DNA of 64,000 nt from positions 12,902-76,901 of the forward strand of contig JANOJB010000189.1 in NCBI GenBank assembly GCA_031407985.1, read 5' to 3'. The notes beneath the pieces are model-generated. The model worked only from the letters and a program-made list of their open reading frames with translations, had not been told where the DNA came from and ran no database searches. This DNA comes from FEN-1088 sp031407985 (GTDB taxonomy: Bacteria; Myxococcota_A; Polyangia; Fen-1088). Below, in pieces: positions 1 through 10,290 of the stretch. A program made the position numbers and the translations under genes. The stretch's first letter is position 1. The number at the start of each line of letters is the position of its first letter.

Positions 1-1467
1 TCTCTTCTCCAAGATCGCCCCCGCCGCTGGGCGATCGCAACCGCCACTGGCGCCGCCTTGTGCTCGGGCGGAACGCCACCCGCGCGGGCACAGACGGGCC
101 GCACTCTCGAGGCGCACGTCTGGGCGCACGACGGCCAGGTCGGTCCCCTCGAGGCAGCATCCTCCGACGACTTCTGGACCAGCTCCGGCACACATTACCG
201 CTTCGACGGGACGTCACTCGGCAAGCTCTCCTTCTCGGACCAACTCGGCGGATCTCCCCGGGAGATCGTCGCGGTGCGCGCTGGGTCCCACGGTCAGGCC
301 TTCGTGCTCGGCGTTTGGTCGAGCGCCGGGTGGGGCCTTTCAGCGCACGATCCGCGAGGCAAGCAGCTTTGGCTCCGGCCACTCGGTCGGGCGGCGCCGA
401 AGGACGCTGCCAAGAGCCCTGTCCGTCGCCGCTCGCAATCAGAACCGAAGTGGGAGGTTAGCGTGGCCGAGTTGTTGGGCGTCAGCGAGGCGGGCGACGT
501 TACGGTGTCAGGATGGGTTCAGGGGTGCGTTGATCTCGCGCCCGCCCCGGCGAGCCAGGTCGAGTGCGCCTTACTCGAACGCGCGGGGAGGAACGCCGAT
601 TCAAACGTCGACGCCTTCCCGCAGATCTTCTTCACCACCCGTTTTGACAAGAGCGGGGCCTGGAAGCGGTCGCGGGTCTATCCTCGACTGCCAGCCCGCG
701 CGGCCGCTTGGTCAGGCGATGGGGATCGGCTGGCCGTGACGCTCAGCGGGTGGTGGAAGAAGACACTTACGTTCCAGGCTCCGGACGGAACGACGGGGTC
801 AGTGACCTTCGGTCCCGACGATCCAGCCCAACGATCGGTGGTCGTCTTGTTCGACGGAGCGGGACATCTCGCCGGGGCCTTTCACTTGCTCGCGCGCACC
901 GGGCAGAGCATCCGTGACATGACCTTCGATCGGGCCGGTAAGTTGTGGTTGCTGGCCGCGTCGTCGCCGGGGCCCGAGATGCGGGGGCCCGGGACCCAGC
1001 ACTCGGGAGCGTCCGCTGTCAGCTGCCTTTCGGTCGTCAGTATCGGTGTGAGGAACGAGCCTCCCTATTTCCACGGCACCAGCTGCGTCCCGGGCACCTC
1101 CGCCGATCTAGCCGGCGCGATCGACGTGGCGGCCGACGGCCGGGTCATCATAGGCGGGGCACCGAGCGGACTAGCCGACGGGGAGACACTGGAGCAGCCC
1201 ACCGGCCTCGAGGCGGCGCCAGCGCCGCCTCGAGATGTCTGCGGCAACGTTGCGCGCGACTACCGGCAGACCCGCGTGGCCGTGACCCGCGCGGGAAACC
1301 CGGACTGGAGTGTCCCAGTTCCGACGGTATTCGCCATCGGCCTAGCGAGCGGATGGACTTGCCTCGCGACCAACAAGCACTTGGCGTGCGTCCGGCCCGG
1401 CTCTCGGCGCGCGGGCTCGGCGCCCGCTCCCAGCGGACCAAAACCCAACACCTCACCGGCAAACTGA
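1..1467 (+). CDS. Lipoprotein of unknown function, 5' end outside window
   Basis: The frame is open from base 1, and the first visible residues (RRWAIATATGAALCSGG) look like the end of a signal peptide with a lipobox cysteine. The true start is therefore left of the window, and the TTG at 58 is not the start. The mature part (about 465 aa) contains repeated WxxxG/DGxxL-type strands and phrases such as FDGTS, FDGAGHLAG and FDRAGKLW, which suggests a beta-propeller-like fold (inference). The TGA stop overlaps the ATG of the next gene (TGATG), so the two are translationally coupled. No enzyme motif was recognised. It is probably anchored in the cell envelope and belongs with the four genes after it. 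Confidence 0.7.
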   Translation, partial: SLLQDRPRRWAIATATGAALCSGGTPPARAQTGRTLEAHVWAHDGQVGPLEAASSDDFWTSSGTHYRFDGTSLGKLSFSDQLGGSPREIVAVRAGSHGQAFVLGVWSSAGWGLSAHDPRGKQLWLRPLGRAAPKDAAKSPVRRRSQSEPKWEVSVAELLGVSEAGDVTVSGWVQGCVDLAPAPASQVECALLERAGRNADSNVDAFPQIFFTTRFDKSGAWKRSRVYPRLPARAAAWSGDGDRLAVTLSGWWKKTLTFQAPDGTTGSVTFGPDDPAQRSVVVLFDGAGHLAGAFHLLARTGQSIRDMTFDRAGKLWLLAASSPGPEMRGPGTQHSGASAVSCLSVVSIGVRNEPPYFHGTSCVPGTSADLAGAIDVAADGRVIIGGAPSGLADGETLEQPTGLEAAPAPPRDVCGNVARDYRQTRVAVTRAGNPDWSVPVPTVFAIGLASGWTCLATNKHLACVRPGSRRAGSAPAPSGPKPNTSPAN

Positions 1468-3728
1468 TGGCCAAGCCACTCCGCCTCTTCATCGAAACTC
1501 CGACCGAGTGGACGGTGGCCGCGCCGTATGGAATAGAGCCGGGCGGCGGTTTCTCGGAGGCGTTGGTCCTGTCGTCGACGACGTCGACCGGCAAAGCGAT
1601 CGCTGCGATGGCAGGCCGGTTGTCGACGCGCTATCCCGGCGAAGCCCGCCCGGACCCCGATACGCCCATCGAGGTGCCCGAGGACAGTCCCATCGCGGGC
1701 CGCGTCTTGCTCTACCTAGAGCCGTCGTTCAGCGACCTGATCGGCCGCAACAACACGCTGCGCGAGCTGATCCGAGCCGAGTTCTCCGGGCTGTCTTTCC
1801 GCTACATCGTCGATGCGACCACGCTGAACGCGGCCATTGGAGCTCGCCTCGACACCGTACCCATCGGGGCCAACCCGCGTCCCACTCGGGACCAGCTGGT
1901 GCGAATGTTCGCGGCGGGTCTCATCGACGTCTCGGTGACCGCAGGACAAGAGATCGGCAGGGCGCAACGAAGCGCGGGCGACGCCCTCCTACTCTTCAAC
2001 ATCGGCAGTGACGAAGGATCGATGGACCCGTCCGACTTCTACGACCGTGCTCGCGACTTTGTCGAAGAGGGCCAAAACGCGGTCGACCAGCTCCTTGGAG
2101 TTGCGCCCTCGGTGTGGCCGATCCTCGGCGCGAACCGGACCCAGGTCATGCTGGAGACCGCAGCCGGCATCTACCCCTATTCAGTCCTACAGGAAGCGCG
2201 ACGGCGGCTGAACCTGACGCGCGCTGATTGGCGGCTGATCGGAAACAACCAGAAAGCCATCTACCGGTCCCGGCTACTGACGCGCATCGGGCAGGCCCCG
2301 GCCGGCTCGACGGTACCGCCGTTCGAGTTCAACGACATCGACTGGCGAAACGTCTTTCAACTGGAGAGCGTGGCCGAGTTCTTCGTGAACTTCCGCGAGC
2401 CCTGGGATGGGAGCGTTCCGTTGGATCCGGACACGAACGTCCCCAAGACGCCCCAACAGGAGCCACGTCCCGAGTTAAGAAACCTTGACGTGGGGCGGCT
2501 CGACTTTCTGAACTTCTCCGGAGAGAACGCTACCAGCAACGGCGCAAACGTGGTCATCGGCGACGCGGGGATCCCGTTCGACAGGATCCGCGCTCATGCG
2601 ACCAGAGGCGACGTTATCGTGCTCGACGCAGACACCGGGCGCCAGTCGCACACCTTTCGGATCACCGCGAAGAACGCCGCCAACAGCACCTTGACGCTCG
2701 ACGCCGCGCCCACACTCCCCGCAGCCGGCAGCACCTGGACGATCAAACGCCGGCCCCAGCTGGTGCTGATCGATCCGATGGGCCCGCGCAGCACCGGTAC
2801 CAGCGCCACCGTCGCCAGCGTCGACGCCAACGGGTTCGCCACCCTACAGCTCGACGCCGCGCCGCAGCGGGTGAACCGGTTCTTCGACAACATCTACCTC
2901 CCCGACGATGCCACGCCCCGGCGCACCTATCGGATCCTCTCCGTGAACGGCCAGCAGGTCACCGTCCAGGGGTCACCGAACCTGGCCCCCTCTTCGCGCT
3001 GGCAGATTCAAGCCGGGCTGGGGGGCAACCTCGATCCCGCCAACCCAGCCGGGAACGCGCTTCCTTACGTTCTCGGACCGCTTGCGGCGGCGCGCGGGGA
3101 GGATCACTTCGACGGGACGATGTTCGTCATCTACGACGAGCGGGTTCGGTTGCGGGCGCGATGGAACAGTTACACCTCTCGGAACAATGTCGCGCGCGAC
3201 CTGCATTCCTCGATCGACGGCAACCGCGGCTACGACATCCGAGGCTACCGATCGTCGAACGCCTTTCGCGGTTACTCCTTGCAGGTCGCGGACTTCGGTC
3301 AGACAGACCGAGCAGGATACGACACCTGCACCTTCGCACGGTTCTTCTTCGATCCGCTTCGCCGACCTCCAGAGAACCCGGGTGGCGCGGCGCTCGCCGA
3401 TGCGGGCGGCAAGACCACGATTCGAATCCACTACTCGCAGGGGCAGCATCGGAATCACGGCTGTGACTCCGCTGGCTGCGTGGTCTCCTACCACATGCCG
3501 GACCTACGAACGGAGTGGGTCGAGATGTTCGAGGAGGAGTACCGCGCGCTGCATGCGGGCGCCGAAGAGCCGCAGATGGCCCGGCTACGCGGGGCGACGC
3601 AAGCCCGAGCTCAGCAACTGTGGCAGGGCAACCAGGTTTCCACGTGGACTGGGTCGATGGCGGGGACGCTGTGGTTGGTCAGGCCCGACCAGCTACCTGT
3701 GGGATACAACCGGCCTGGGGGGTTCTAG
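1467..3728 (+). CDS. 753-aa protein with two beta-domain repeats and a transpeptidase-like C-terminal motif
   Basis: The ATG at 1467 overlaps the previous stop, and the next gene begins 2 nt after this one ends, so it sits in a tight operon. There is no signal peptide (MAKPLRLFIETPTEW). Residues about 1-330 are a mixed, charged region I do not recognise. Residues about 370-510 hold two related beta repeats with a TFRI or TYRI strand and a W-x-I ending. Near residues 660-670 lies HGCDSAGCVVS, which recalls the His/Ser-x-Gly-Cys active site of L,D-transpeptidase or DUF2778-like folds (inference only; the rest of that fold was not confirmed). A cytoplasmic protein with a peptidoglycan-active motif would fit an exported effector, but nothing here proves export. 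Confidence 0.65.
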   Translation: MAKPLRLFIETPTEWTVAAPYGIEPGGGFSEALVLSSTTSTGKAIAAMAGRLSTRYPGEARPDPDTPIEVPEDSPIAGRVLLYLEPSFSDLIGRNNTLRELIRAEFSGLSFRYIVDATTLNAAIGARLDTVPIGANPRPTRDQLVRMFAAGLIDVSVTAGQEIGRAQRSAGDALLLFNIGSDEGSMDPSDFYDRARDFVEEGQNAVDQLLGVAPSVWPILGANRTQVMLETAAGIYPYSVLQEARRRLNLTRADWRLIGNNQKAIYRSRLLTRIGQAPAGSTVPPFEFNDIDWRNVFQLESVAEFFVNFREPWDGSVPLDPDTNVPKTPQQEPRPELRNLDVGRLDFLNFSGENATSNGANVVIGDAGIPFDRIRAHATRGDVIVLDADTGRQSHTFRITAKNAANSTLTLDAAPTLPAAGSTWTIKRRPQLVLIDPMGPRSTGTSATVASVDANGFATLQLDAAPQRVNRFFDNIYLPDDATPRRTYRILSVNGQQVTVQGSPNLAPSSRWQIQAGLGGNLDPANPAGNALPYVLGPLAAARGEDHFDGTMFVIYDERVRLRARWNSYTSRNNVARDLHSSIDGNRGYDIRGYRSSNAFRGYSLQVADFGQTDRAGYDTCTFARFFFDPLRRPPENPGGAALADAGGKTTIRIHYSQGQHRNHGCDSAGCVVSYHMPDLRTEWVEMFEEEYRALHAGAEEPQMARLRGATQARAQQLWQGNQVSTWTGSMAGTLWLVRPDQLPVGYNRPGGF

Positions 3729-3730
3729 AG

Positions 3731-6700
3731 ATGTTCTTCCGCAGTCTTAGTACCCTCGGCGCCTTCATTACCGATCAGATCTGGCCGACGGACTTCATCA
3801 GCCCGCCGAACCTCCCCGAGTTCCTGAACAACCTCTATGTCTCGGACTACAAGGTCGAGACCCTGGGCGACAAGACCATCGCCCACCTTTGGCTGGCCGT
3901 TCAGGCGGAGCTGGTCATTCACATGCCGGGGTTGGATGGCGTCGACCTCCTCCTCGCGCCTGGCCCCAGCGGCTACGACGCAACGTCCGTGAGCGAAGCG
4001 CCGGAAGAAGGGTTCGATCCCGACCCCGACCCCGAGGATCCGCCCAGTCCCTACAGCTTCAACGGCTTCACCTTCTTCTACGTCCAGCTGCTGCTCACCG
4101 AGGTCGGGCTGGTGTTTCCGGACCTCCGTCTCGTCCTGCGCTTTAAGTCGGACCTCTTGCACCCCGTGGACGCCGCCGGGAAAGCGACCACCGGGCCAGT
4201 GGAGATCGTGTTTCCGGGCGCGCTGCGGATCGACAGCAATTTCGAGTTGCACCTCGACGGGTTCGACTCGGTGAACCTGCCGCCCGTGATGATCGGGACC
4301 AGCGGTGTCGTCATCTCGGCGGCCAATGTGAAGCTGGATCTCTCCCGCACCAGCAGCCCTCCGGAGATCGTCGCGGCCGGTTTCGACGAGTCGTTTCTGG
4401 GCGTCTTCATCGGCAACGCAAGCCTGACGCTCCCGGGCGGGCTGCTCGGCCCGGGCGCCGAAACGATCACGCTCACCAACGCAGCCCTCGGTTCGGGGGG
4501 AGTGAGCGGCACGGCCTCGTTGCCGTTGCAGGCGCCGGTCTTCAACGAGATGACCAACACCTACAATGGGCCACGCGCCGGGACCCTGTTCGGCGTGCCC
4601 TTCTGGCTATCGTCGGTGAACATCACGGTGAAGGCGAACGCCTTCGTCGAGGCCAAGCTGATCGGCGAGATGTTCATGCCGTTCTTCGACCGCCGCGTGC
4701 AGGTGCGGCTGGGGTTCGACGGCAACGGTGGCCTGTTGCTCCAGGTCGAAGGAGGCGGCGGGAGCGGTTCGCTGTTCACGGTGCAGGTGGCGTCCGGCGT
4801 GCAGCTCACCGTTCTGTCCCTCGCGGTCGAGGAGAAGGCGGGCAAGGGCCTGTTCCGCCTCGACACGAACCTGACCGTCACAAACGTTGGTGGGATCACC
4901 AGTTGGCCCTCACCGCGAATCAACGGACTGCTCATCGACTCCGACGGGAACGTACAGATCGACGGCGGATGGATCGATCTCCCAAAGCAGGCCACGCTGG
5001 ACCTCCACGGCTTCAAGATGGAGCTGACCAAGATCGGCTTCGGCAAGGAGGATAGCGGGGATCGCTGGATCGGCTTCTCGGGCGGCCTGAAGCTGGTCGA
5101 CGGGATCAAGGCTGGCGCGTCCGTAAAGGGTCTACGGATCATTTGGAGAAGCGCCTCCCAGCAGCCCGACATCTCACTGGAAGGTGTAGGGATCGACTTC
5201 GAGATCCCCAACAGCTTGTCAGTGACCGGCGCCGTCTCCTTGGTCGGAGAGAATTTTTCGGGCGCGGTGAAGGTAGTCGTCAAGCCGATCTCTCTCACCA
5301 TTGATGGTCAATTCCTGACTGGCAGAGTTGCAAGCACTGGCGAGCGCTACTTCGGAATCCTCCTCCACGGCGAGCTGCCAACGGGCATACCGCTAGGAGC
5401 GACCGGACTCGCCATCTATGGGTTTGCGGGGCTATACGGCCAGAATCTCGCACCCGGCAAGCGTGCCGATGAAGACTGGTTCGAGAACCCAGACGGTACC
5501 CCGGGTTGGTACAAGCGGAGTCCCGCAGGCGTCGACGATCTCGTGAACAAGTGGTCTCCCACGCCTGGCGCCTTCGCGTTCGGGGCCGGCGTCACGCTCG
5601 GGACGTACTCCGACAACGGGTACCAGTTCAGCGGCCGGCTACTCCTGGTACTTAGCTTCCCCGGGCCGACGATCCTCATCGACGGGCGCGCCAACCTTTT
5701 CAAGAAGCGCTCTGAGCTCTCGGGCAACGATCCGACGTTCCGGGCGCTGGCGGTCATCCAGCCGGGGAAGTCGTTCCTGCTCGGCCTCGACGCGCATTAC
5801 AAGTACAAAGCAAACGGCAAGCTGCTCGACCTCAAGGGTAGCGCGGAGGCGTTCTTCGACTTCAACAACGCGGGCAACTGGCACATCTTCATCGGACGTA
5901 AGGACCCCGCGTTGAAGAAGCGCATCGCGGCCCGGCTGTTCAAGCTTTACGACGTCAACGGGTACTTCGAGCTCACTCCCACGAACCTTGCCGTAGGCGC
6001 GGGCTGGTCGTTCGACAAGTCATATGGCTTCAGCAGCCTGAAGGTGCACGTGCAGGCGTCGCTACAGGAGGACGCGGTCATTAGCTGGCACCCGAACCAC
6101 TTCACGGGCAGCGTGATCCTCGACGGTAGTGCCGGGCTCAGCGCTTTCGGCCACGGGATAGGCGTGCACGCCCACGCAGACATCTCTGGAGATGTATTCG
6201 AACCGTTCCACCTCCACGGCGGGTTCAGCGTGGGCATCGACCTGCCCTGGCCGCTGCCAAACTTGGGCGGCACCATCAACTTTGATTGGCAGGAGACCCT
6301 CACCTCTGCCCCCCCTCTTCCCCTCCCGCTGCGCGAGGCGACGGTCGAGCACACGAAGCGGATGCTCAAGTGGCCGATCCCACGCAACGGCAACAGCGGT
6401 GCGCTGCTGCCCGACAACAACGCCGGCGGCGATCTCGAGCTGCCTGGGAGCGCGCAGCTCGGCACCGTGCCCCCTGTCACCGCCCCGGTTCCGGCGGTCG
6501 CCCCCAAGGTCCCAGCGGACTCCGCGATCGGCCTCAGCTTCAGCCGGCCAATCAGTGACGGCGCGGGCGTGAGCGTCAATCCAACCGGTGTTGGTAAGGA
6601 GACCATCGGCGATGTGAGCAATCCGAAGAATCCGGTGGGGCCGTATTCGGCCTTCTATCAACTGTCGACCATTGCGCTCGAGAAGCGGGTTCCAGCGCCG

Positions 6701-9700
6701 GAGACCGTGACGGGGGCGAGCCCTCTCCCTCCGCGGTGGGTGAAGGTCGCGGAGGCGCACGGGAAGCTGAACCAGCCGGGTGTCCCGCAGCTGTTCGCGG
6801 CCTGGAGTCCGTCCCCGCCCGCCGCCTCGAACCCTGCCGCCAACAGCGAGCAGCTCAAGCTGCTCGTGAACGCCAAGACGCCGTTCGACTACACGTCCCA
6901 GCAGCTCAAGGTGTGGGACACGTGGTTTGATGACGCCAATCAGACGTACCCCTGCCAGCCGCCAGCCGTCGATCCAAACCAGAAGTTCTGCGCGACCTTC
7001 ATCACTGCGAACCTCCCCTCTGAGGGCAACGAGATCGAGTTCGTCAATCCGGCGTTCAGCGTGAGCTGGATAATTGCCGCGGAGCTGGTCAATAGCTCGG
7101 AGCAGGTTCCGGGCGGCGGCGGCTCCCACCGGTCACTCGGCGTCGTTGCAACCTTGGATGGAAACGAGGTGCTGGTGATTCCACCGGAAGGAGTCGACGA
7201 GGTCGACCTACGCGTCGGCAGCGTTGACGGCATCGAGACGCTGGTCCCGATGGCACCTGATCCCGACCAGGTTCAAGGCGACAACGTCGTAATGCCGGCC
7301 GCCGTCATATCGACCTTCAACCTTGACGATGCCAACGATCCGAACGCCGATGTGACACCGGGCCCTGGACTCGGCAAATCGGTCCTGCCTCCGAGTTTCA
7401 ACCCCAATGGAAGCCTTAAGGCCTCTGACCTGACCGAGATCACCCTCCGGTCGCCTGCGACGGAGGCCGTCAACATCGACCTCGACGTCCAGTTCACGTT
7501 GGGCATCGACAACCCGGGGGGCACGGACATGGCCCAGGTCGTCTTCTTCGATGACACCGGGACAAGGACCGTGCTGACCATCACCCAGCTCGTCCGTCAA
7601 CGCGTACTGGTCAAGAACCCGCCGTCGAGAATCGTGCGGGTCGCCGTCCGAACGGCCGGTCGGATCGTCGCCAGCCTGTTCGGCGTCCACGTCCGGACGC
7701 CAGTATCCGCATTCGCTGTTTCACGCGAAGGATCGGATGTCTTCGGACCTTACGAGGAAGACGTCAACGGGCTCATCAAGGTACTCGGCGACGACATCGG
7801 GGTCGTCAAGGTGGGCACGCCTACTCCATGTGAGTTCACGATCCTGGAGCTCTGCACTCCGGACCGCAGACTCGAGCTCGAGCGGCGCACCATCTCCTCG
7901 CTGGATCTGCTCAAGGAGGAAAGTGCGATCTTCGACCCCCAAGCCGACTACCGCCTGGTCGTGACTACCCTACGGGGGGATCACACGACCCGTCGGCTTT
8001 CGCAGAACAAGGACGACGCAGGTATCGTCAACTTCGACCTCAAGCTTGTCGAGCAGGCGTACTTCCATGTCGTCGGGCCGCCCGGAATCGAGGCGCCGGA
8101 CAGACCCGTAGCCACGCCCCCGAGCCCTACTGGTCCAACCGGATTCGAGGACCTGGGCTTCTACGTGGCTTCGACGATCCCGGATTCGACCCCAGCGAGC
8201 GACGGCAAGCCGGTCATCCCCCGCGCGTTCTATCGCGCGTACGACGTCTCGTTCGCCTTCAATGAGCCGTCGACCGTGGAGAAGATGTACCGGCTCGCCC
8301 GCCGTGACCTGACGCTCCGCCTGTTCGATGCGGCGAACACGCCAGTATTCGACGCGGACGGGCGGGCAATCATCGCAACGTCTCGGTGGGACACAGCGCC
8401 GCAACCTACGTTAACCGACGCGCAACAGCGGTGGGTGGCGAGGGTGAACGCCGCCGCTTGCCGCCCTACCAACATCCCTCCGTTCGACCCGAAGGACGCA
8501 CTTACGAATCAGCTCGTCTCGGCACCGGCGGAGATCGTCCTACTCCCGGAGGCACTTTATCAGGCCCGACTAGTGCCGGCGTTGCTGCATGAAGCGTTCG
8601 TGAACTCGATTCCTGGGCTCGCGGCCGACGGCAAGCACGAGCTCGAACGCTGGATCGCGGTAAACGACGACCCCGCAAACCCGGGCCGTTGGGTCGTCGA
8701 TTCGGCCGACGTGATCGGTCCGAACGGACAGCCCGTCATCGGTCCCGACGGGAAACATGTGAAGACGTTCTTCGTGACCGAGACGACCGGGAAAGACACG
8801 ACGCTGCTCTACCGTGGCCCGTTGGGCGCGGCTCCGGGCCCCGACCAGCCGACCAACTGGTCGGACTTTCGAGCCAGTGTTCAGTTTCGGTGGGCCGTGG
8901 GCGTCGTCGCTCTTCAGCTGCGGTACGTCTCTCCCAATGACAGACTGTCGATCGCTTTCGATCGGAGTACGGGAGCACGATCAGTCGTCGCAGTCATCGG
9001 CAGCGTGCAGACGCTTCTCAGCACGGATCAGCCCAACTTCGGTAGTCCCGAGTCGGACCTAGTCGTCACCGCGGACTGCACGGGGAACAGACTGCAGGTA
9101 TTTCAGTTTGGTGCGCCGACTCTCGACCTCGAATTGCCCGCGGGAACTCCAACGGCAGGCTCGTTGGGACTCTTTGGGTCGTTCGTCGCCGGGTGCCGGT
9201 TCACCGAGATCCGCGTGGACGATCTCCGTCCGCCCCCCGCGCCTCCTTCCCCGCCCGCGCCGACGCCCTCGACGGCCCTACGCTTCGACTTCATCACCTC
9301 CAAGTACGTGAACTTCGCCCATCACCTCGCGACCTTCGACGACCGGGTCTTCGAGGTGCCCGCGACGCTCGGCGTGACAGCCAATGATCTGAGCGCGAGG
9401 CTGCCCGCCGCCGTAGCAATTCTCGCAGGGGGACCCGCGGGCTTCGGCCTCGCACCGCCAAGCGATGCCGAAAAGCGTGCGTTCGAGGAATTGGAGCTTT
9501 TGACCCTGGGTCTGGACGGGCGCCTGCGAGCTCCCGCGGCCATCGAGATCCTGAACGCCACCCACGATCCGAAGGTCACGGCGCTGCTCATTCGCAGCCC
9601 GGAGCCGTTTCAGTGGGAGCGGACGCACCTCGCCGCCCGAGCGCCCGTCACGACGCCGCACCTGGGGATCCCCGGGGACGTCAAGATGGTGGCCGTCTCG

Positions 9701-10285
9701 TTTGGCTCGACGCCCCCCGAGGAGAGCATCACGCTGCTGGTGAGGACTGGTCAGAGGATGACCGGGTTCACGATTCAGTGGCGGCACGTCGTCGATGCAA
9801 GCAACCCCGATCCGGGCTGGACCACCTATTACGCCTTCGGGAGCGAGCCAGTCTTCCAAGAGGGAACGTCGGTGCTGGTGTTCTCTGGAAGCAGCGCAGA
9901 TGCCCCGCCCCGGGAGCCGGGCACGCAGCAGCGGTTCGTCGCCCTCGATCCAACGTCAGCGGCCGTCGTCTTTCCCACCGACAGTACGGGGGTCGAGCTT
10001 CGCGTTATCGATGTCGCAGGGAACGTCGTCCACCAGAGAGAATTCAAGCCCATCACCGGGTTGGCGGACCAGGTCGGCGTCAACGTGATCCGCAAGGGGG
10101 ATGGGACGTCGCTGTTCCTTTTCCTTACGCCACAGCCGACCGGCACCCGGCCGGCCGGAATGCGCCTCGATCTCATGTTCACGCGCAATCCCGGTTCAAC
10201 GGTCTCGCCGCAACCCTTCCCGATCTTGCGTCAGGCCGGAAGCGACACGTCCGAGGTCGCTGTTTTCGAGTTCGCACTAGAATAG
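3731..10285 (+). CDS. Giant 2184-aa beta-rich protein, possibly DUF6603-like, with a lectin-like segment
   Basis: The ATG at 3731 lies 2 nt after the previous stop. The frame is open further upstream (from 3515), but that part is the shadow of the preceding gene. The N-terminus has no clear signal peptide. Residues about 100-900 are repetitive amphipathic beta strands built from alternating hydrophobic/Gly/Asp segments, reminiscent of AsmA-like or DUF6603 proteins (tentative). A Pro/Ala/Val-rich linker lies near residues 880-940. Residues about 1705-1835 (NWSDFRASVQF onward) resemble a concanavalin A-like lectin fold, and a Pro-rich hinge (PPPAPPSPPAP) follows. The length far exceeds any ordinary enzyme, so a structural, adhesive or surface role is likely (inference). 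No transmembrane segment was seen. Confidence 0.65.
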   Translation: MFFRSLSTLGAFITDQIWPTDFISPPNLPEFLNNLYVSDYKVETLGDKTIAHLWLAVQAELVIHMPGLDGVDLLLAPGPSGYDATSVSEAPEEGFDPDPDPEDPPSPYSFNGFTFFYVQLLLTEVGLVFPDLRLVLRFKSDLLHPVDAAGKATTGPVEIVFPGALRIDSNFELHLDGFDSVNLPPVMIGTSGVVISAANVKLDLSRTSSPPEIVAAGFDESFLGVFIGNASLTLPGGLLGPGAETITLTNAALGSGGVSGTASLPLQAPVFNEMTNTYNGPRAGTLFGVPFWLSSVNITVKANAFVEAKLIGEMFMPFFDRRVQVRLGFDGNGGLLLQVEGGGGSGSLFTVQVASGVQLTVLSLAVEEKAGKGLFRLDTNLTVTNVGGITSWPSPRINGLLIDSDGNVQIDGGWIDLPKQATLDLHGFKMELTKIGFGKEDSGDRWIGFSGGLKLVDGIKAGASVKGLRIIWRSASQQPDISLEGVGIDFEIPNSLSVTGAVSLVGENFSGAVKVVVKPISLTIDGQFLTGRVASTGERYFGILLHGELPTGIPLGATGLAIYGFAGLYGQNLAPGKRADEDWFENPDGTPGWYKRSPAGVDDLVNKWSPTPGAFAFGAGVTLGTYSDNGYQFSGRLLLVLSFPGPTILIDGRANLFKKRSELSGNDPTFRALAVIQPGKSFLLGLDAHYKYKANGKLLDLKGSAEAFFDFNNAGNWHIFIGRKDPALKKRIAARLFKLYDVNGYFELTPTNLAVGAGWSFDKSYGFSSLKVHVQASLQEDAVISWHPNHFTGSVILDGSAGLSAFGHGIGVHAHADISGDVFEPFHLHGGFSVGIDLPWPLPNLGGTINFDWQETLTSAPPLPLPLREATVEHTKRMLKWPIPRNGNSGALLPDNNAGGDLELPGSAQLGTVPPVTAPVPAVAPKVPADSAIGLSFSRPISDGAGVSVNPTGVGKETIGDVSNPKNPVGPYSAFYQLSTIALEKRVPAPETVTGASPLPPRWVKVAEAHGKLNQPGVPQLFAAWSPSPPAASNPAANSEQLKLLVNAKTPFDYTSQQLKVWDTWFDDANQTYPCQPPAVDPNQKFCATFITANLPSEGNEIEFVNPAFSVSWIIAAELVNSSEQVPGGGGSHRSLGVVATLDGNEVLVIPPEGVDEVDLRVGSVDGIETLVPMAPDPDQVQGDNVVMPAAVISTFNLDDANDPNADVTPGPGLGKSVLPPSFNPNGSLKASDLTEITLRSPATEAVNIDLDVQFTLGIDNPGGTDMAQVVFFDDTGTRTVLTITQLVRQRVLVKNPPSRIVRVAVRTAGRIVASLFGVHVRTPVSAFAVSREGSDVFGPYEEDVNGLIKVLGDDIGVVKVGTPTPCEFTILELCTPDRRLELERRTISSLDLLKEESAIFDPQADYRLVVTTLRGDHTTRRLSQNKDDAGIVNFDLKLVEQAYFHVVGPPGIEAPDRPVATPPSPTGPTGFEDLGFYVASTIPDSTPASDGKPVIPRAFYRAYDVSFAFNEPSTVEKMYRLARRDLTLRLFDAANTPVFDADGRAIIATSRWDTAPQPTLTDAQQRWVARVNAAACRPTNIPPFDPKDALTNQLVSAPAEIVLLPEALYQARLVPALLHEAFVNSIPGLAADGKHELERWIAVNDDPANPGRWVVDSADVIGPNGQPVIGPDGKHVKTFFVTETTGKDTTLLYRGPLGAAPGPDQPTNWSDFRASVQFRWAVGVVALQLRYVSPNDRLSIAFDRSTGARSVVAVIGSVQTLLSTDQPNFGSPESDLVVTADCTGNRLQVFQFGAPTLDLELPAGTPTAGSLGLFGSFVAGCRFTEIRVDDLRPPPAPPSPPAPTPSTALRFDFITSKYVNFAHHLATFDDRVFEVPATLGVTANDLSARLPAAVAILAGGPAGFGLAPPSDAEKRAFEELELLTLGLDGRLRAPAAIEILNATHDPKVTALLIRSPEPFQWERTHLAARAPVTTPHLGIPGDVKMVAVSFGSTPPEESITLLVRTGQRMTGFTIQWRHVVDASNPDPGWTTYYAFGSEPVFQEGTSVLVFSGSSADAPPREPGTQQRFVALDPTSAAVVFPTDSTGVELRVIDVAGNVVHQREFKPITGLADQVGVNVIRKGDGTSLFLFLTPQPTGTRPAGMRLDLMFTRNPGSTVSPQPFPILRQAGSDTSEVAVFEFALE

Positions 10286-10290
10286 GACCC

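Noticed and set aside
58..1467. TTG at 58 as the start of the first gene
   Set aside because: The frame is open to base 1 and encodes the upstream half of a signal peptide, so the real start is outside the window.
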